DNA of 64,000 bases from Nonomuraea fuscirosea (GTDB taxonomy: Bacteria; Actinomycetota; Actinomycetes; Streptosporangiales; Streptosporangiaceae), in the NCBI RefSeq assembly GCF_003001935.1, contig NZ_PVNG01000002.1, forward strand, positions 1-64,000, in the 5' to 3' direction. Position numbers and translations under genes: made by a program. Shown here one piece after another: positions 1-7,077 of this stretch; position 1 is the first letter of the stretch; the number at the start of each line of letters is the position of its first letter. The notes beneath the pieces were generated by a model. The model ran no database searches and was not told the DNA's origin. It saw nothing but the letters and a program-made list of their open reading frames with translations.

Positions 1-87
1 GGTTACATTCCGAACCCGGAAGTTAAGCTTCTCTGCGCCGATGGTACTGCACTCGGGAGGGTGTGGGAGAGTAGGTCACCGCCGGAC
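1..87 (+). rRNA. rrf: 5S ribosomal RNA, 3' part
   Basis: The stretch carries the conserved 5S core (CCGAACCCGGAAG, then GTTAAGCT, the GATGGTACTGC arm and the GGGAGAGTAGG loop) and ends in GCCGGAC, which normally pairs with the 5' end of the molecule. About 30 nt of the 5' end lie before the window. This implies that a 16S-23S-5S operon on the plus strand ends here. The 3' end is placed by the expected terminal stem and could be off by a base or two. Confidence 0.95.
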
Positions 88-100
88 AATCTTTCATGGA

Positions 101-139
101 GAGGGTTCCGACGCTTCACAGCGTCGGGGCCCTCTTCTT
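101..139 (+). terminator. rRNA operon terminator
   Basis: A GC-rich hairpin has arms GAGGG and CCGACGC (101-114) pairing with GCGTCGG and CCCTC (121-134), a six-base loop TTCACA, a TT/GG internal mismatch and a following TTCTTG. It lies 14 nt after the 5S gene. It also shows that an upstream ATG at 96 in frame with the next gene is not a credible start, because it would put the terminator inside coding sequence. Confidence 0.85.
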
Positions 140-221
140 GCATTTCCGCGTGTATGGGGCGTATTCCGGGCATGACGGCTTTCCGGTGGCGGCCCTCACG
201 GGAGGGCGTCACTCTGGAAGT

Positions 222-3200
222 GTGAAGCGTTCTTCACCTTCGGGGCGAACTTCCAGGTCAGCGCGGCGTCATCGCCGGCGCTTGATCGCCTGGGCGGTTA
301 CGCCGGTGTCGCTCACTCTGGTGGCGGCAGGGGTGATCGACGTCTTCGCCGACGCCTTCGGGATGCGCGGCCCTTTGCTGGTCTTCTTGGACGAGCAGGA
401 CAGCCTGATCAGCATCGTGCTGGGAGTCGCCGGTCTGCTGACGGCGGTTGTGCTGGAGGTGGTACGGCATCGTCACAAGGCGGGTGACCCGGCCGGGGAG
501 GTGGAGGCGCCCACGTCGGAACGACACCTTGGCCACGCAAGCGGCCCCGACCCGGCAGCTGCTTCCAACCCACACCTACTAGCGACGGACACGACCGATC
601 CAGCCGTCAAGGGCGTTGGCGCGGGGAGCGACCCGAGTGGTGCCGACTCTCGTTCGGATGGGCCAGGCGGACCGGGTGGCGGGGACGCGAGCAGCGGTGG
701 GGCTGGGGTTGTGGAACGTTCCATTGCAGTGGGAGGTGATAATCCGGGGGTGGCGATGACGGGGGATCAGGCCACGGCGGTGACTGTGGGGCATGTGGAT
801 GTCGCCGGGGATGTGCGGTTGCCGCCTCGGCCGCCGGTGCCTACGCGGCCCGTTCAGTTGCCGCCGCGGCCGCCGCGGTTGCTCGGGCGGGATGAGGTGG
901 TGGCCGAGGTTCGGGCGCGGCTGGGGTCGGGGTGTGCGCAGCCGGGGGTTGTCGCCGTGTACGGGCTGGGCGGGGTTGGGAAGACGAGTCTGACTCTGGA
1001 GTACGCGCATCGGCATCAGCAGGAGTATCAGCTCATCTGGCAGCTGCCTGCCGCGGATCCGGCGGTGCTGTCGGCCGCGTTCGCCCGGCTGGCCGCGCTG
1101 CTGGGGTTGCGGGAGACGGTCGATGCCGCCGATCCGGTGGATCAGGTGCATGCGGCGCTGGCCGCGCGTACCGAACCCTGGTTGTTGATCTTCGACAACG
1201 CGCCCGAGGCGGACGCGCTGCGCCCTTTCCTACCGCCGGCGGGGCCGGGGCATGTGCTGATCACGAGCAGGTCGGGGAACTGGCCCAGGGAGCAGGGGCT
1301 GGAGCTGCCGGTGCTGGAGCCGGAGCCGGGGGTGGAGCTGGTGCTGGCGCGGTCGGGCCAGGAGGATGGCGCGGCGGCTGCGGCGGTGGTCGCCGAACTG
1401 GGGGCGCTGCCGCTGGCGCTGGAGCAGGCGGCGGCGTTCATGGCGGAGACGGGGCTCACCCCGGCCGAGTACCTCGACCTGCTCGACGGCCGACGAACGG
1501 AGCTGCTCGCCCAGGGGAAGGCGTGGGGGTATCGGGAGCGGGTCACCACCACGTGGCGGCTGTCGTTCCAGAACCTGAGCCGGACCAGCCCGCAGGCGAT
1601 CGCGCTGCTGCGGGTGCTGGCATGCTGCTCGCACGAAGCCATCCCGTACCACCTGCTGCTGTCACCGCTGGAGGAGCGGACGCCGCGGGAGCTCTTCGCG
1701 GCCGACATGCGGCGGCAGCGCGCGTACGGGCGGACGCCGCGATCGACGGTGCGCCTGCTGCGGGACTTCCATCCCTGGCTCAGCGCGCTGGCGGTGCTGC
1801 GGGAGCTGCCGCGTGACGCGCTGACGATCAACGCGGCCGTCAGCGCGCTGCGCCGGCACAGCCTGATCACCCAGCCGGTGGACGGCATGGTGTCGGTGCA
1901 CCGGCTGGTGCAGGCGGTCACCCTGGACCAGTTGGCACCCCCTGAGCAGCAGCGCTGGCGTGACGCCGCCGCCGTGCTGCTGGAGTCGGTGCTGCCCGAC
2001 GATCCCTGGCAGGCCGGCTCCTGGCCCCGGTACGACCACCTGCTGCCGCACATCATGGCGGTGCTCACCCCGGTCTCGCCCGGCATGGACAAGACCGGGC
2101 AGTACCTGGGGGCGAGCGGCGACTACCGTACGGCGCGGTCGGTGTTCCAGGAGATCTGCGACGCGCTGACCGCGCGGCTGGGGCCCGAGCATCCGTCCAC
2201 GCTGACCGCCCGCCACGAGCTGGCGCGCTGGACGGGCGAGCTGGGGGACGCGGCGTCGGCACGCAGGCAGTATGCCGGGTTGCTGCCGGTTCGGGTACGA
2301 CAGGCGGGTCCTGAGCATCCGCTCACGCTGAGCGTCCGGCACGAGCTGGCGCGGTGGGCGGGGGAGCTGGGGGACGCGGCTTCGGCGCGCGGGCAGTACG
2401 CGGACCTGCTGCCGGTACGGGAGCGGGTGCAGGGCGCGGAGCATCCCGACACGCTGACGGTCAGGCATGAGCTGGCCCGGTGGACGGGCGAGCTGGGCGA
2501 CGCGGCGGCGGCCAGGGACCTGTACGCGGAGCTGGTGCCCGTCAGGGAACGGGTGCAGGGCCCCGACCACCCCGACACGCTCACCGCCAGGGCGAACCTG
2601 GCGCAGTGGACCGGTAACGCGGGCGATCCGGTGGCCGCGCGTGACCAGTACGCGGCACTCCTCCCGGTACGCAGTCGGGTGTCCGGTTCCGAGCATCCCG
2701 ACACCCTCGTCATTCGGGCGAACCTGGCCCAGTGGACCGGCCAGGCGGGTGACCCGGCGGCGGCCAGGGAGCAATACGCGGCCCTGCTGCCGATCAGAGA
2801 ACGTGTGCAGGGGCCCGAACACCCGTCCACACTGATCAACCGGCACGAGCTGGCGCGCTGGACGGGCGAGCTGGGCGACGCGACGGCGGCCCGCGATCAG
2901 TACGCGGAGCTCCTCGTCGTCCGCGAGCGGGTGTCGGGCCCCGAGCATCCCGACACGCTGACGGTCAGGCATGAGCTGGCCCGGTGGACGGGTGAGCTGG
3001 GGGACCCGGTGGCGGCCAGGGACCTGTACGCGGAGCTGGTGCCCGTAAGGGAACGGGTGCAGGGCCCCGACCACCCCGACACGCTCACCGCCAGGGCGAA
3101 CCTGGCGCAGTGGACCGGCAAGGCGGGAGATCCCGGGTCGGCTCGCGACCAGTGCGCGGCGCTGCTGCCCGTCAGGGAACGTGTTCTCGGCCCACAGCAC

Positions 3201-3884
3201 CCCTCGACCCTGCTCACCCGGCACGAGCTGGCTCGATGGACGGGCGAGCTGGGGGACGCCGCCTCGGCCCGCGACCAGTACGCCGACCTGCTCGTCCGCC
3301 GCGAGCGCCGGTCCGGTCCTGAGCATCCGGACACTCTGACGACCCGGCACAATCTGGCGTACTGGACCGGCCGGGCGGGCGACGCGGGCGCGGCCAGGGA
3401 TCAGTGCGCGGCGCTGCTGCCCGTACGGGAACGTGTTCTCGGTCCTGAGCATCCGGACACCCTGATCACCCGGCACAACCTCGCGTACTGGCACGGGCAG
3501 GCCGGCGACACGGCGGCGGCGCGGGCCGAATACGCGGCGCTGCTGCCGGTCAGGGAGCGCGTGTCGGGCCCCGAGCATCCCGACACGCTGACGGTCAGGC
3601 ATGAGCTGGCCCGGTGGACGGGTGAGCTAGGGGATCCGGTGGCCGCCAGGGACCTGTACGCGGAGCTGCTGCCGGTCAGGGAACGGGTGCAGGGCCCCGA
3701 CCACCCCGACACGCTGACCGCCAGGGCGAACCTCGCGTACTGGACCGGCAAGGCGGGAGACGCGAGGTCGGCCCGCGATCAGTACGCGGCGTTGCTGCGG
3801 GTCAGGGAACGGCTGCTGGGTCCAGGGCATCCCAGCAGTCGCACGACCCGGGAGCAACTGGCTTACTGGACGGCTCGCGCTTGA
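222..3884 (+). CDS. membrane-anchored NB-ARC/STAND protein with 14 TPR units
   Basis: Predicted 1220-residue signal-transducing ATPase (STAND/NLR-like). After an Arg-rich start come two likely membrane helices (about residues 21-43 and 61-81), a Gly/Asp-rich linker, then NB-ARC with the P-loop GLGGVGKT (about 247), Walker B-like WLLIFDN (about 320), a sensor strand HVLITSRS (about 344) and GALPLALEQ (about 394). From about residue 652 there are 14 units of 42 residues built on HPxTLxxRxxLAxWxGxxGDxxxAR, a TPR_10/TPR_12-type pattern. The GTG at 222 is chosen because the longer frame runs through the rRNA terminator; a Shine-Dalgarno sequence is not clear. Known members of the class oligomerise on a ligand sensed by the repeats. 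The output here is unknown, since there is no TIR, nuclease or protease domain; the membrane segments may be the effector or only an anchor. Confidence 0.85.
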   Translation: MKRSSPSGRTSRSARRHRRRLIAWAVTPVSLTLVAAGVIDVFADAFGMRGPLLVFLDEQDSLISIVLGVAGLLTAVVLEVVRHRHKAGDPAGEVEAPTSERHLGHASGPDPAAASNPHLLATDTTDPAVKGVGAGSDPSGADSRSDGPGGPGGGDASSGGAGVVERSIAVGGDNPGVAMTGDQATAVTVGHVDVAGDVRLPPRPPVPTRPVQLPPRPPRLLGRDEVVAEVRARLGSGCAQPGVVAVYGLGGVGKTSLTLEYAHRHQQEYQLIWQLPAADPAVLSAAFARLAALLGLRETVDAADPVDQVHAALAARTEPWLLIFDNAPEADALRPFLPPAGPGHVLITSRSGNWPREQGLELPVLEPEPGVELVLARSGQEDGAAAAAVVAELGALPLALEQAAAFMAETGLTPAEYLDLLDGRRTELLAQGKAWGYRERVTTTWRLSFQNLSRTSPQAIALLRVLACCSHEAIPYHLLLSPLEERTPRELFAADMRRQRAYGRTPRSTVRLLRDFHPWLSALAVLRELPRDALTINAAVSALRRHSLITQPVDGMVSVHRLVQAVTLDQLAPPEQQRWRDAAAVLLESVLPDDPWQAGSWPRYDHLLPHIMAVLTPVSPGMDKTGQYLGASGDYRTARSVFQEICDALTARLGPEHPSTLTARHELARWTGELGDAASARRQYAGLLPVRVRQAGPEHPLTLSVRHELARWAGELGDAASARGQYADLLPVRERVQGAEHPDTLTVRHELARWTGELGDAAAARDLYAELVPVRERVQGPDHPDTLTARANLAQWTGNAGDPVAARDQYAALLPVRSRVSGSEHPDTLVIRANLAQWTGQAGDPAAAREQYAALLPIRERVQGPEHPSTLINRHELARWTGELGDATAARDQYAELLVVRERVSGPEHPDTLTVRHELARWTGELGDPVAARDLYAELVPVRERVQGPDHPDTLTARANLAQWTGKAGDPGSARDQCAALLPVRERVLGPQHPSTLLTRHELARWTGELGDAASARDQYADLLVRRERRSGPEHPDTLTTRHNLAYWTGRAGDAGAARDQCAALLPVRERVLGPEHPDTLITRHNLAYWHGQAGDTAAARAEYAALLPVRERVSGPEHPDTLTVRHELARWTGELGDPVAARDLYAELLPVRERVQGPDHPDTLTARANLAYWTGKAGDARSARDQYAALLRVRERLLGPGHPSSRTTREQLAYWTARA

Positions 3885-4068
3885 GCGGAGCGCCGGGTGA
3901 GCGTCGCGTCCGCGAATGGACGGCTCGCGCTTGAACGGAACGCCGCGTGGGCGTCATGTCCGCGAATGGACGGCTCGCGCTTGAGCGGAGCGCCGCGTGG
4001 GCGTCGCGTTCGCGCAGGGACGGGCCGCGCTTGGTGGCTCTGCGTGGACGGACCGCGCTTGATGGTCG
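3869..4068 (+). repeat. 50-bp tandem repeat copying the 3' end of the NB-ARC gene
   Basis: Units start at 3869, 3919, 3969 and 4019, exactly 50 bp apart, each beginning GACGGCTCGCGCTTGA or a close variant. The first three are nearly identical, the fourth is degenerate and a shortened fifth starts near 4049. The first unit contains the last codons and the TGA of the upstream gene, so the stop-codon region has been copied repeatedly into the spacer. There is no spacer/repeat alternation, so it is not a CRISPR. No promoter or gene is visible in the remaining spacer. Confidence 0.9.
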
Positions 4069-4088
4069 CCGCGTGGACGTGGTCCTGC

Positions 4089-4718
4089 TCAGTGGGTGCC
4101 GAGGGTGGCCGCCGCGACGACGAGGAGCAGGGTGCCCGACACGGCCGAGACGCGGCGGGCCGCCTTCGGGGTGCCGGTCAGGGCGCGGCCGGCTCGGGCG
4201 GTGAGGGTGGCGACCAGGCCGTAGAGCAGGGCGCAGTTCACGATGTGCAGCAGGCCGAGCGCGGTGAGCTGGAAGCCGAGCGGCACCCCCGTCCCGGTCG
4301 AGATGAACTGCGGCATCAGCGACAGGTACAGCAGCAGGCCCTTCGGGTTGAGCAGCGCCGTGAGCAGGCTCTGCCGCAGCACCTTGCCGGACGGTTCGGC
4401 GGTGGGGGCGGCGAGCGCGTGGCCGCCGCGGTTCCGTAGCGCCATCAGGGTTCTGACGGCGAGGAAGACGAGGTAGGCGGCGCCGGCGTACTTCATCGCG
4501 GGCAGCGCGGCGGGCACGGCGCGCAGTGCGGCGGCCAGCCCGGCGGCGGCCAGGGCGGTGTGCACGGCGTAACCGCCGCAGATGCCGGCCACCGCGGTCA
4601 GCCCGGTCCTGCGGCCCTGGCCGAGCGAGCGCGCCATCACATACAGCATGTCGGGCCCCGGGGTGCAGATCAGCAGGAGGTCCATCCCCAGGAACAGCAG
4701 CAGGAGGTGGGTGTCCAT
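4089..4718 (-). CDS. LysE/RhtB family amino-acid exporter
   Basis: About 209 residues, the usual length for the family, with a hydrophobic start and the LysE/RhtB signature CTPGPDMLYVMARSL near residues 17-31, followed by around five more hydrophobic helices and a basic linker near the middle. The family exports amino acids such as lysine, homoserine or threonine across the cytoplasmic membrane; the substrate cannot be read here. The start at 4718 (MDTHLLLLF) is preferred because upstream codons lack membrane character. It is divergent from an Lrp-type regulator 83 bp away, the standard LysE-LysG/Lrp-like arrangement, so it is probably induced by excess of its substrate. Confidence 0.9.
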   Translation of the reverse strand: MDTHLLLLFLGMDLLLICTPGPDMLYVMARSLGQGRRTGLTAVAGICGGYAVHTALAAAGLAAALRAVPAALPAMKYAGAAYLVFLAVRTLMALRNRGGHALAAPTAEPSGKVLRQSLLTALLNPKGLLLYLSLMPQFISTGTGVPLGFQLTALGLLHIVNCALLYGLVATLTARAGRALTGTPKAARRVSAVSGTLLLVVAAATLGTH

Positions 4719-4801
4719 AGCAGCGACGCTAGCCGAAAGGGGCTGGCACACGATGGTGGATCCGTGCCCGTGCAGGGGCGCTCGTGGCAGGATATTGCGC
4801 C

Positions 4802-5272
4802 ATGGACGCCATCGACCGCAGGATCCTCCAGGAGCTGCAGCGGGACGGGCGGCTCAGCAACACCGAGCTGGCCGATCGGGTGGGGCTCACGCCGTCGCCG
4901 TGCCTGCGCCGGGTGCGCCATCTGGAGCGGACGGGCGTCATCCGCGGCTACCGGGCGCTGCTCGACGGGGACGCGATCGGGCGCGGATTCCAGGCGTTCG
5001 TGACGGTGGTGATGCGGTACGAGGACCACGACACCGTCGCGGAGTTCGAGCGGCGGGTGGCGGAGATGCCGGAGGTGGTCGAGGCCCATCGGCTGTTCGG
5101 GGATCCGGACTTCCTGCTGCGGGTGGCGGTGGCGGACGTGCGGGCCTATGAGCGGTTCTACTCGGAGACGCTGTCCGGGCTGCCGGGGGTGGCGCAGGCC
5201 ACCTCACATCTGGCGATGAAGGCCATCAAAGCGGACGTCGGCCTCCCGGTCACCGACCATCGAGCACGCTGA
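4802..5272 (+). CDS. Lrp/AsnC family transcriptional regulator
   Basis: A 156-residue protein of standard Lrp/AsnC length. It opens with MDAIDRRILQELQRDGR and a helix-turn-helix (LSNTELADRVGLTPSPCLRRV, spread over residues 18-40), followed by the alpha/beta RAM ligand-binding domain (VTVVMRYEDHDTVAEFE onward). The family binds amino acids and controls their transport. The ATG at 4802 is chosen because homologues begin there; a GATATT element at 4791-4796 sits where a -10 box for a leaderless mRNA would be. The shared intergenic region has a loose inverted repeat GGCAC/GTGCC at 4745-4768. The likely target is the divergent LysE gene. Confidence 0.92.
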   Translation: MDAIDRRILQELQRDGRLSNTELADRVGLTPSPCLRRVRHLERTGVIRGYRALLDGDAIGRGFQAFVTVVMRYEDHDTVAEFERRVAEMPEVVEAHRLFGDPDFLLRVAVADVRAYERFYSETLSGLPGVAQATSHLAMKAIKADVGLPVTDHRAR

Positions 5273-5304
5273 CCCCCACATCGGGGGTTCCGTACGACAC
5301 GAGA

Positions 5305-5333
5305 AGGGACCCGCACGTGGCATGCGGGTCCCT
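5305..5333. terminator. bidirectional hairpin between convergent genes
   Basis: A perfect 11-bp stem, AGGGACCCGCA (5305-5315) with TGCGGGTCCCT (5323-5333), and a 7-nt loop lies between the ends of the Lrp gene and the glycosidase gene. It has no strong U-tract, which is common in GC-rich actinomycetes, and is placed to serve both transcripts. Confidence 0.75.
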
Positions 5334-5346
5334 GAGGCCGAGGGGA

Positions 5347-6816
5347 CTACTGGGGCAGGACCAGGAGGGCGTCGCCGACGCCGCGTTCGGCGCCGTCGGA
5401 GGGCCGGTTGACCACCTTCTTGTCCACGAACAGGGCGGTCGAGCCGCCGCCGTCAAGGTTGATCGCCTGCGTGGCGCCCAGCCAGCGCATGAACTGGGCC
5501 GCCTCGACGAAGTTCGCCCCCACCGTCACCCCCGGCTGGCGCCCGTCGATGGTGGCCAGGATGAGGCTGCCGTTCCTGGTGGTGCCGAGGAGGGTGCGCG
5601 GGTGGCGGCGCAGGATCATGTTCATCGAGTCGTGCCCGTCCCGCTTGGCGGTGATCTTCGTCTTGCCGTTGCGGACGAGGCCGACGCCGCCGGCGATGAC
5701 GTTCAGGTCGGGGGTGAGCTTGAGGGCCTTCTTGGTGCGCAGGTCCACGACCTTGCTCACCACGTCGACCTTCCACTCCTGCCAGGCGTGCTCGTTGAGC
5801 CAGTCGGAGCCCACGCCGTTGCCGTGCAGCACCCGCGTGCCCTTGGCCACCGCGGCGCCCGAGGCGCGCAGGCCGGTGACGCGGCCGGTGGCGTCGAGGA
5901 CGGCGTCGGTGCCGCCGGTAGGGGTCTTGGCCCCGTACTCCTCGGTGTAGAGGACCAGCTCATCGGTCGTCGCGGCCCGGTTGATGCCGTTGACCTCGAC
6001 CCGCTCGCCGTCCTGGGAGATCGCGGTCACGTCGGTCTTCAGTTCGGTGATCTTGGCGGTACGGCCTCTGAGCACCACGGCCGAGCGGCCGGGCACGGCC
6101 TCGCTCAGCAGCCTGCCGCCGACGACGGACGCGCCGACGGGCTCGCCGCGCAGCGCCTTGTCGGTGTGGATGTTGAAGAAGCCGCCGTTGACGGCGACCA
6201 CGGCCTTGCCGGCCTTGGCCATCGAGGAGACGGTCTCCCGCTTGGCCACGCTGGTGCCGAGCGTGGCGGCGTACGAGCCGCGGAACGTCCGCGCGTCGAT
6301 CATGACGACCTTGACGTCCCAGGGGCCGGTGGTCTTGAGCCCGTCGTCGCCGAGGTAGTCGACCTTGACCTTCAGCCCGGCCTCTTTGAGTTTCTTGGCG
6401 CTCTTCTCGGCCTTCTTCTTGTCCTTGAGCGACCACAGGCCGACGCGGACCATGTAGACGGTCTGGGAGGGGGCGTCGGCGACGCCGGGGCGGACGACCT
6501 TCTGCAGGCTGGCGGTCTCGCCGGCCGCCTCCACCTCGGCGACCCTGGCCTCGGCGGTCGGGAGCATCCCGTAGTCACGGCCGCTCGGCATGAGGACCGT
6601 CACCGTGTAGCCGTCGGTGGACGAGCCGGCCTTCACGTCGTACAGGTCGATGCCCTGCGTCACGGTGGTCATCGTCTTGGTCGGCACAACACGTGCGCCC
6701 AGCGGGAACCTGGCCGACGGGAACCTCACCGAGCTCAGCTCCGCGGTCGCGGGCTGCGCGGTGAGGGGGAGCGCCGCGGCCATGGCCAAGCCGGCGGCGA
6801 GGGTACGTCGAGACAT
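5347..6816 (-). CDS. secreted phosphodiester glycosidase (NAGPA-like) with SPOR-like region
   Basis: A 489-residue exported protein. Residues 1-26 are a Sec-type signal peptide ending TAQPATA. Residues about 60-165 (YTVTVLMPSGRDYG ... VYMVRVGLWSLKDKKKAEKSAKKLKEAG) resemble a SPOR-type peptidoglycan-binding repeat. The C-terminal half has the phosphodiester glycosidase (NAGPA/DUF2233) hallmarks: AVNGGFFN near 215, DGRQPG near 417, and the terminal INLDGGGSTALFVD near 453. The family removes GlcNAc from phosphodiester-linked glycans or acts on cell-wall phosphosugars; the natural bacterial substrate is mostly unknown. It stands alone, convergent to lrp and divergent from trpS. Confidence 0.85.
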   Translation of the reverse strand: MSRRTLAAGLAMAAALPLTAQPATAELSSVRFPSARFPLGARVVPTKTMTTVTQGIDLYDVKAGSSTDGYTVTVLMPSGRDYGMLPTAEARVAEVEAAGETASLQKVVRPGVADAPSQTVYMVRVGLWSLKDKKKAEKSAKKLKEAGLKVKVDYLGDDGLKTTGPWDVKVVMIDARTFRGSYAATLGTSVAKRETVSSMAKAGKAVVAVNGGFFNIHTDKALRGEPVGASVVGGRLLSEAVPGRSAVVLRGRTAKITELKTDVTAISQDGERVEVNGINRAATTDELVLYTEEYGAKTPTGGTDAVLDATGRVTGLRASGAAVAKGTRVLHGNGVGSDWLNEHAWQEWKVDVVSKVVDLRTKKALKLTPDLNVIAGGVGLVRNGKTKITAKRDGHDSMNMILRRHPRTLLGTTRNGSLILATIDGRQPGVTVGANFVEAAQFMRWLGATQAINLDGGGSTALFVDKKVVNRPSDGAERGVGDALLVLPQ

Positions 6817-6913
6817 GAACTCTCCAGAGGGCGGAAAAGGGACCGCACCATAGTGGCGAGATCATGGTCTTCAGTTCAGGAGAACACGCGAAACGAGTAA
6901 AGAGGTTACGAGA

Positions 6914-6942
6914 TTGACACCACATGTGGATATGATTTGGAT
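6914..6942 (+). promoter_or_regulatory. probable promoter of the trpS leader transcript
   Basis: A perfect TTGACA lies at 6914-6919 and a good -10 candidate TATGAT at 6931-6936, but these are only 11 bp apart, so they probably belong to different promoters. TATGAT is 6 bp before the leader-peptide ATG at 6943, which would make that transcript leaderless. TTGACA pairs at 17 bp with the weaker TTGGAT (6937-6942), which would start the RNA near 6949 and make ATG 6958 the first start. A 10-bp palindrome CCACATGTGG sits at 6920-6929. Confidence 0.5.
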
Positions 6943-6987
6943 ATGACTCGCAACTGCATGTGGTGGCGGCCGACAGACGGCCGCTGA
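6943..6987 (+). CDS. Trp attenuator leader peptide
   Basis: A 14-codon ORF, MTRNCMWWRPTDGR, with two adjacent Trp codons TGG TGG at 6961-6966, located 90 bp before tryptophanyl-tRNA synthetase. Trp codons are rare, so a tandem pair in a minimal ORF before trpS is the classic mark of ribosome-mediated attenuation. No Shine-Dalgarno precedes either ATG (6943 or 6958), which fits leaderless initiation. Its stop codon lies just past hairpin segment 2, where a ribosome finishing the peptide would block that segment. It acts in cis; the peptide itself need have no function. Confidence 0.85.
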   Translation: MTRNCMWWRPTDGR

Positions 6988-7021
6988 CATTCGCATGCAA
7001 GGGCCGTCCCTGGGACGGCCC
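6966..7021 (+). promoter_or_regulatory. transcription attenuator of trpS (alternative hairpins 1:2, 2:3, 3:4)
   Basis: Four pairing segments are visible. Segment 1 GCGGCCG (6966-6972) pairs with segment 2 CGGCCGC (6978-6984). Segment 2, taken as GACGGCC (6976-6982), pairs perfectly with segment 3 GGCCGTC (7002-7008). Segment 3 GGGCCGTCCC (7001-7010) pairs with segment 4 GGGACGGCCC (7012-7021) to give a strong terminator-type hairpin without a U-tract. A ribosome stalled at the Trp codons would cover segment 1 and free 2:3, keeping 3:4 open; with ample Trp-tRNA the ribosome reaches the stop, covers segment 2 and lets 3:4 form. The same logic was shown for the auxiliary trpRS1 gene of Streptomyces coelicolor. 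Confidence 0.85.
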
Positions 7022-7077
7022 ACCGACGCGGGCGGCTTCTCTCCGGGACGGCACGATTCCGGAGGAGAAAAGACCTG

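Noticed and set aside
96..221. Upstream start (ATG 96) for the NB-ARC protein
   Set aside because: It would place the rRNA-operon terminator hairpin inside the coding sequence and begin 9 bp after the 5S gene; GTG 222 is more plausible.
1662..3602. 646-codon minus-strand ORF across the TPR region, with repeated peptide units
   Set aside because: Its repetitiveness simply mirrors the 126-bp repeats of the plus-strand TPR gene.
3869..4068. Possible CRISPR array
   Set aside because: The 50-bp units are contiguous without unique spacers, derive from the gene's 3' end, and no cas gene is nearby.
5317..6900. 527-codon plus-strand ORF opposite the glycosidase gene
   Set aside because: It is the antisense shadow of a GC-rich gene: composition is Gly/Ala/Val/His/Arg-rich with no motif, while the minus-strand frame has a signal peptide and full NAGPA motifs.
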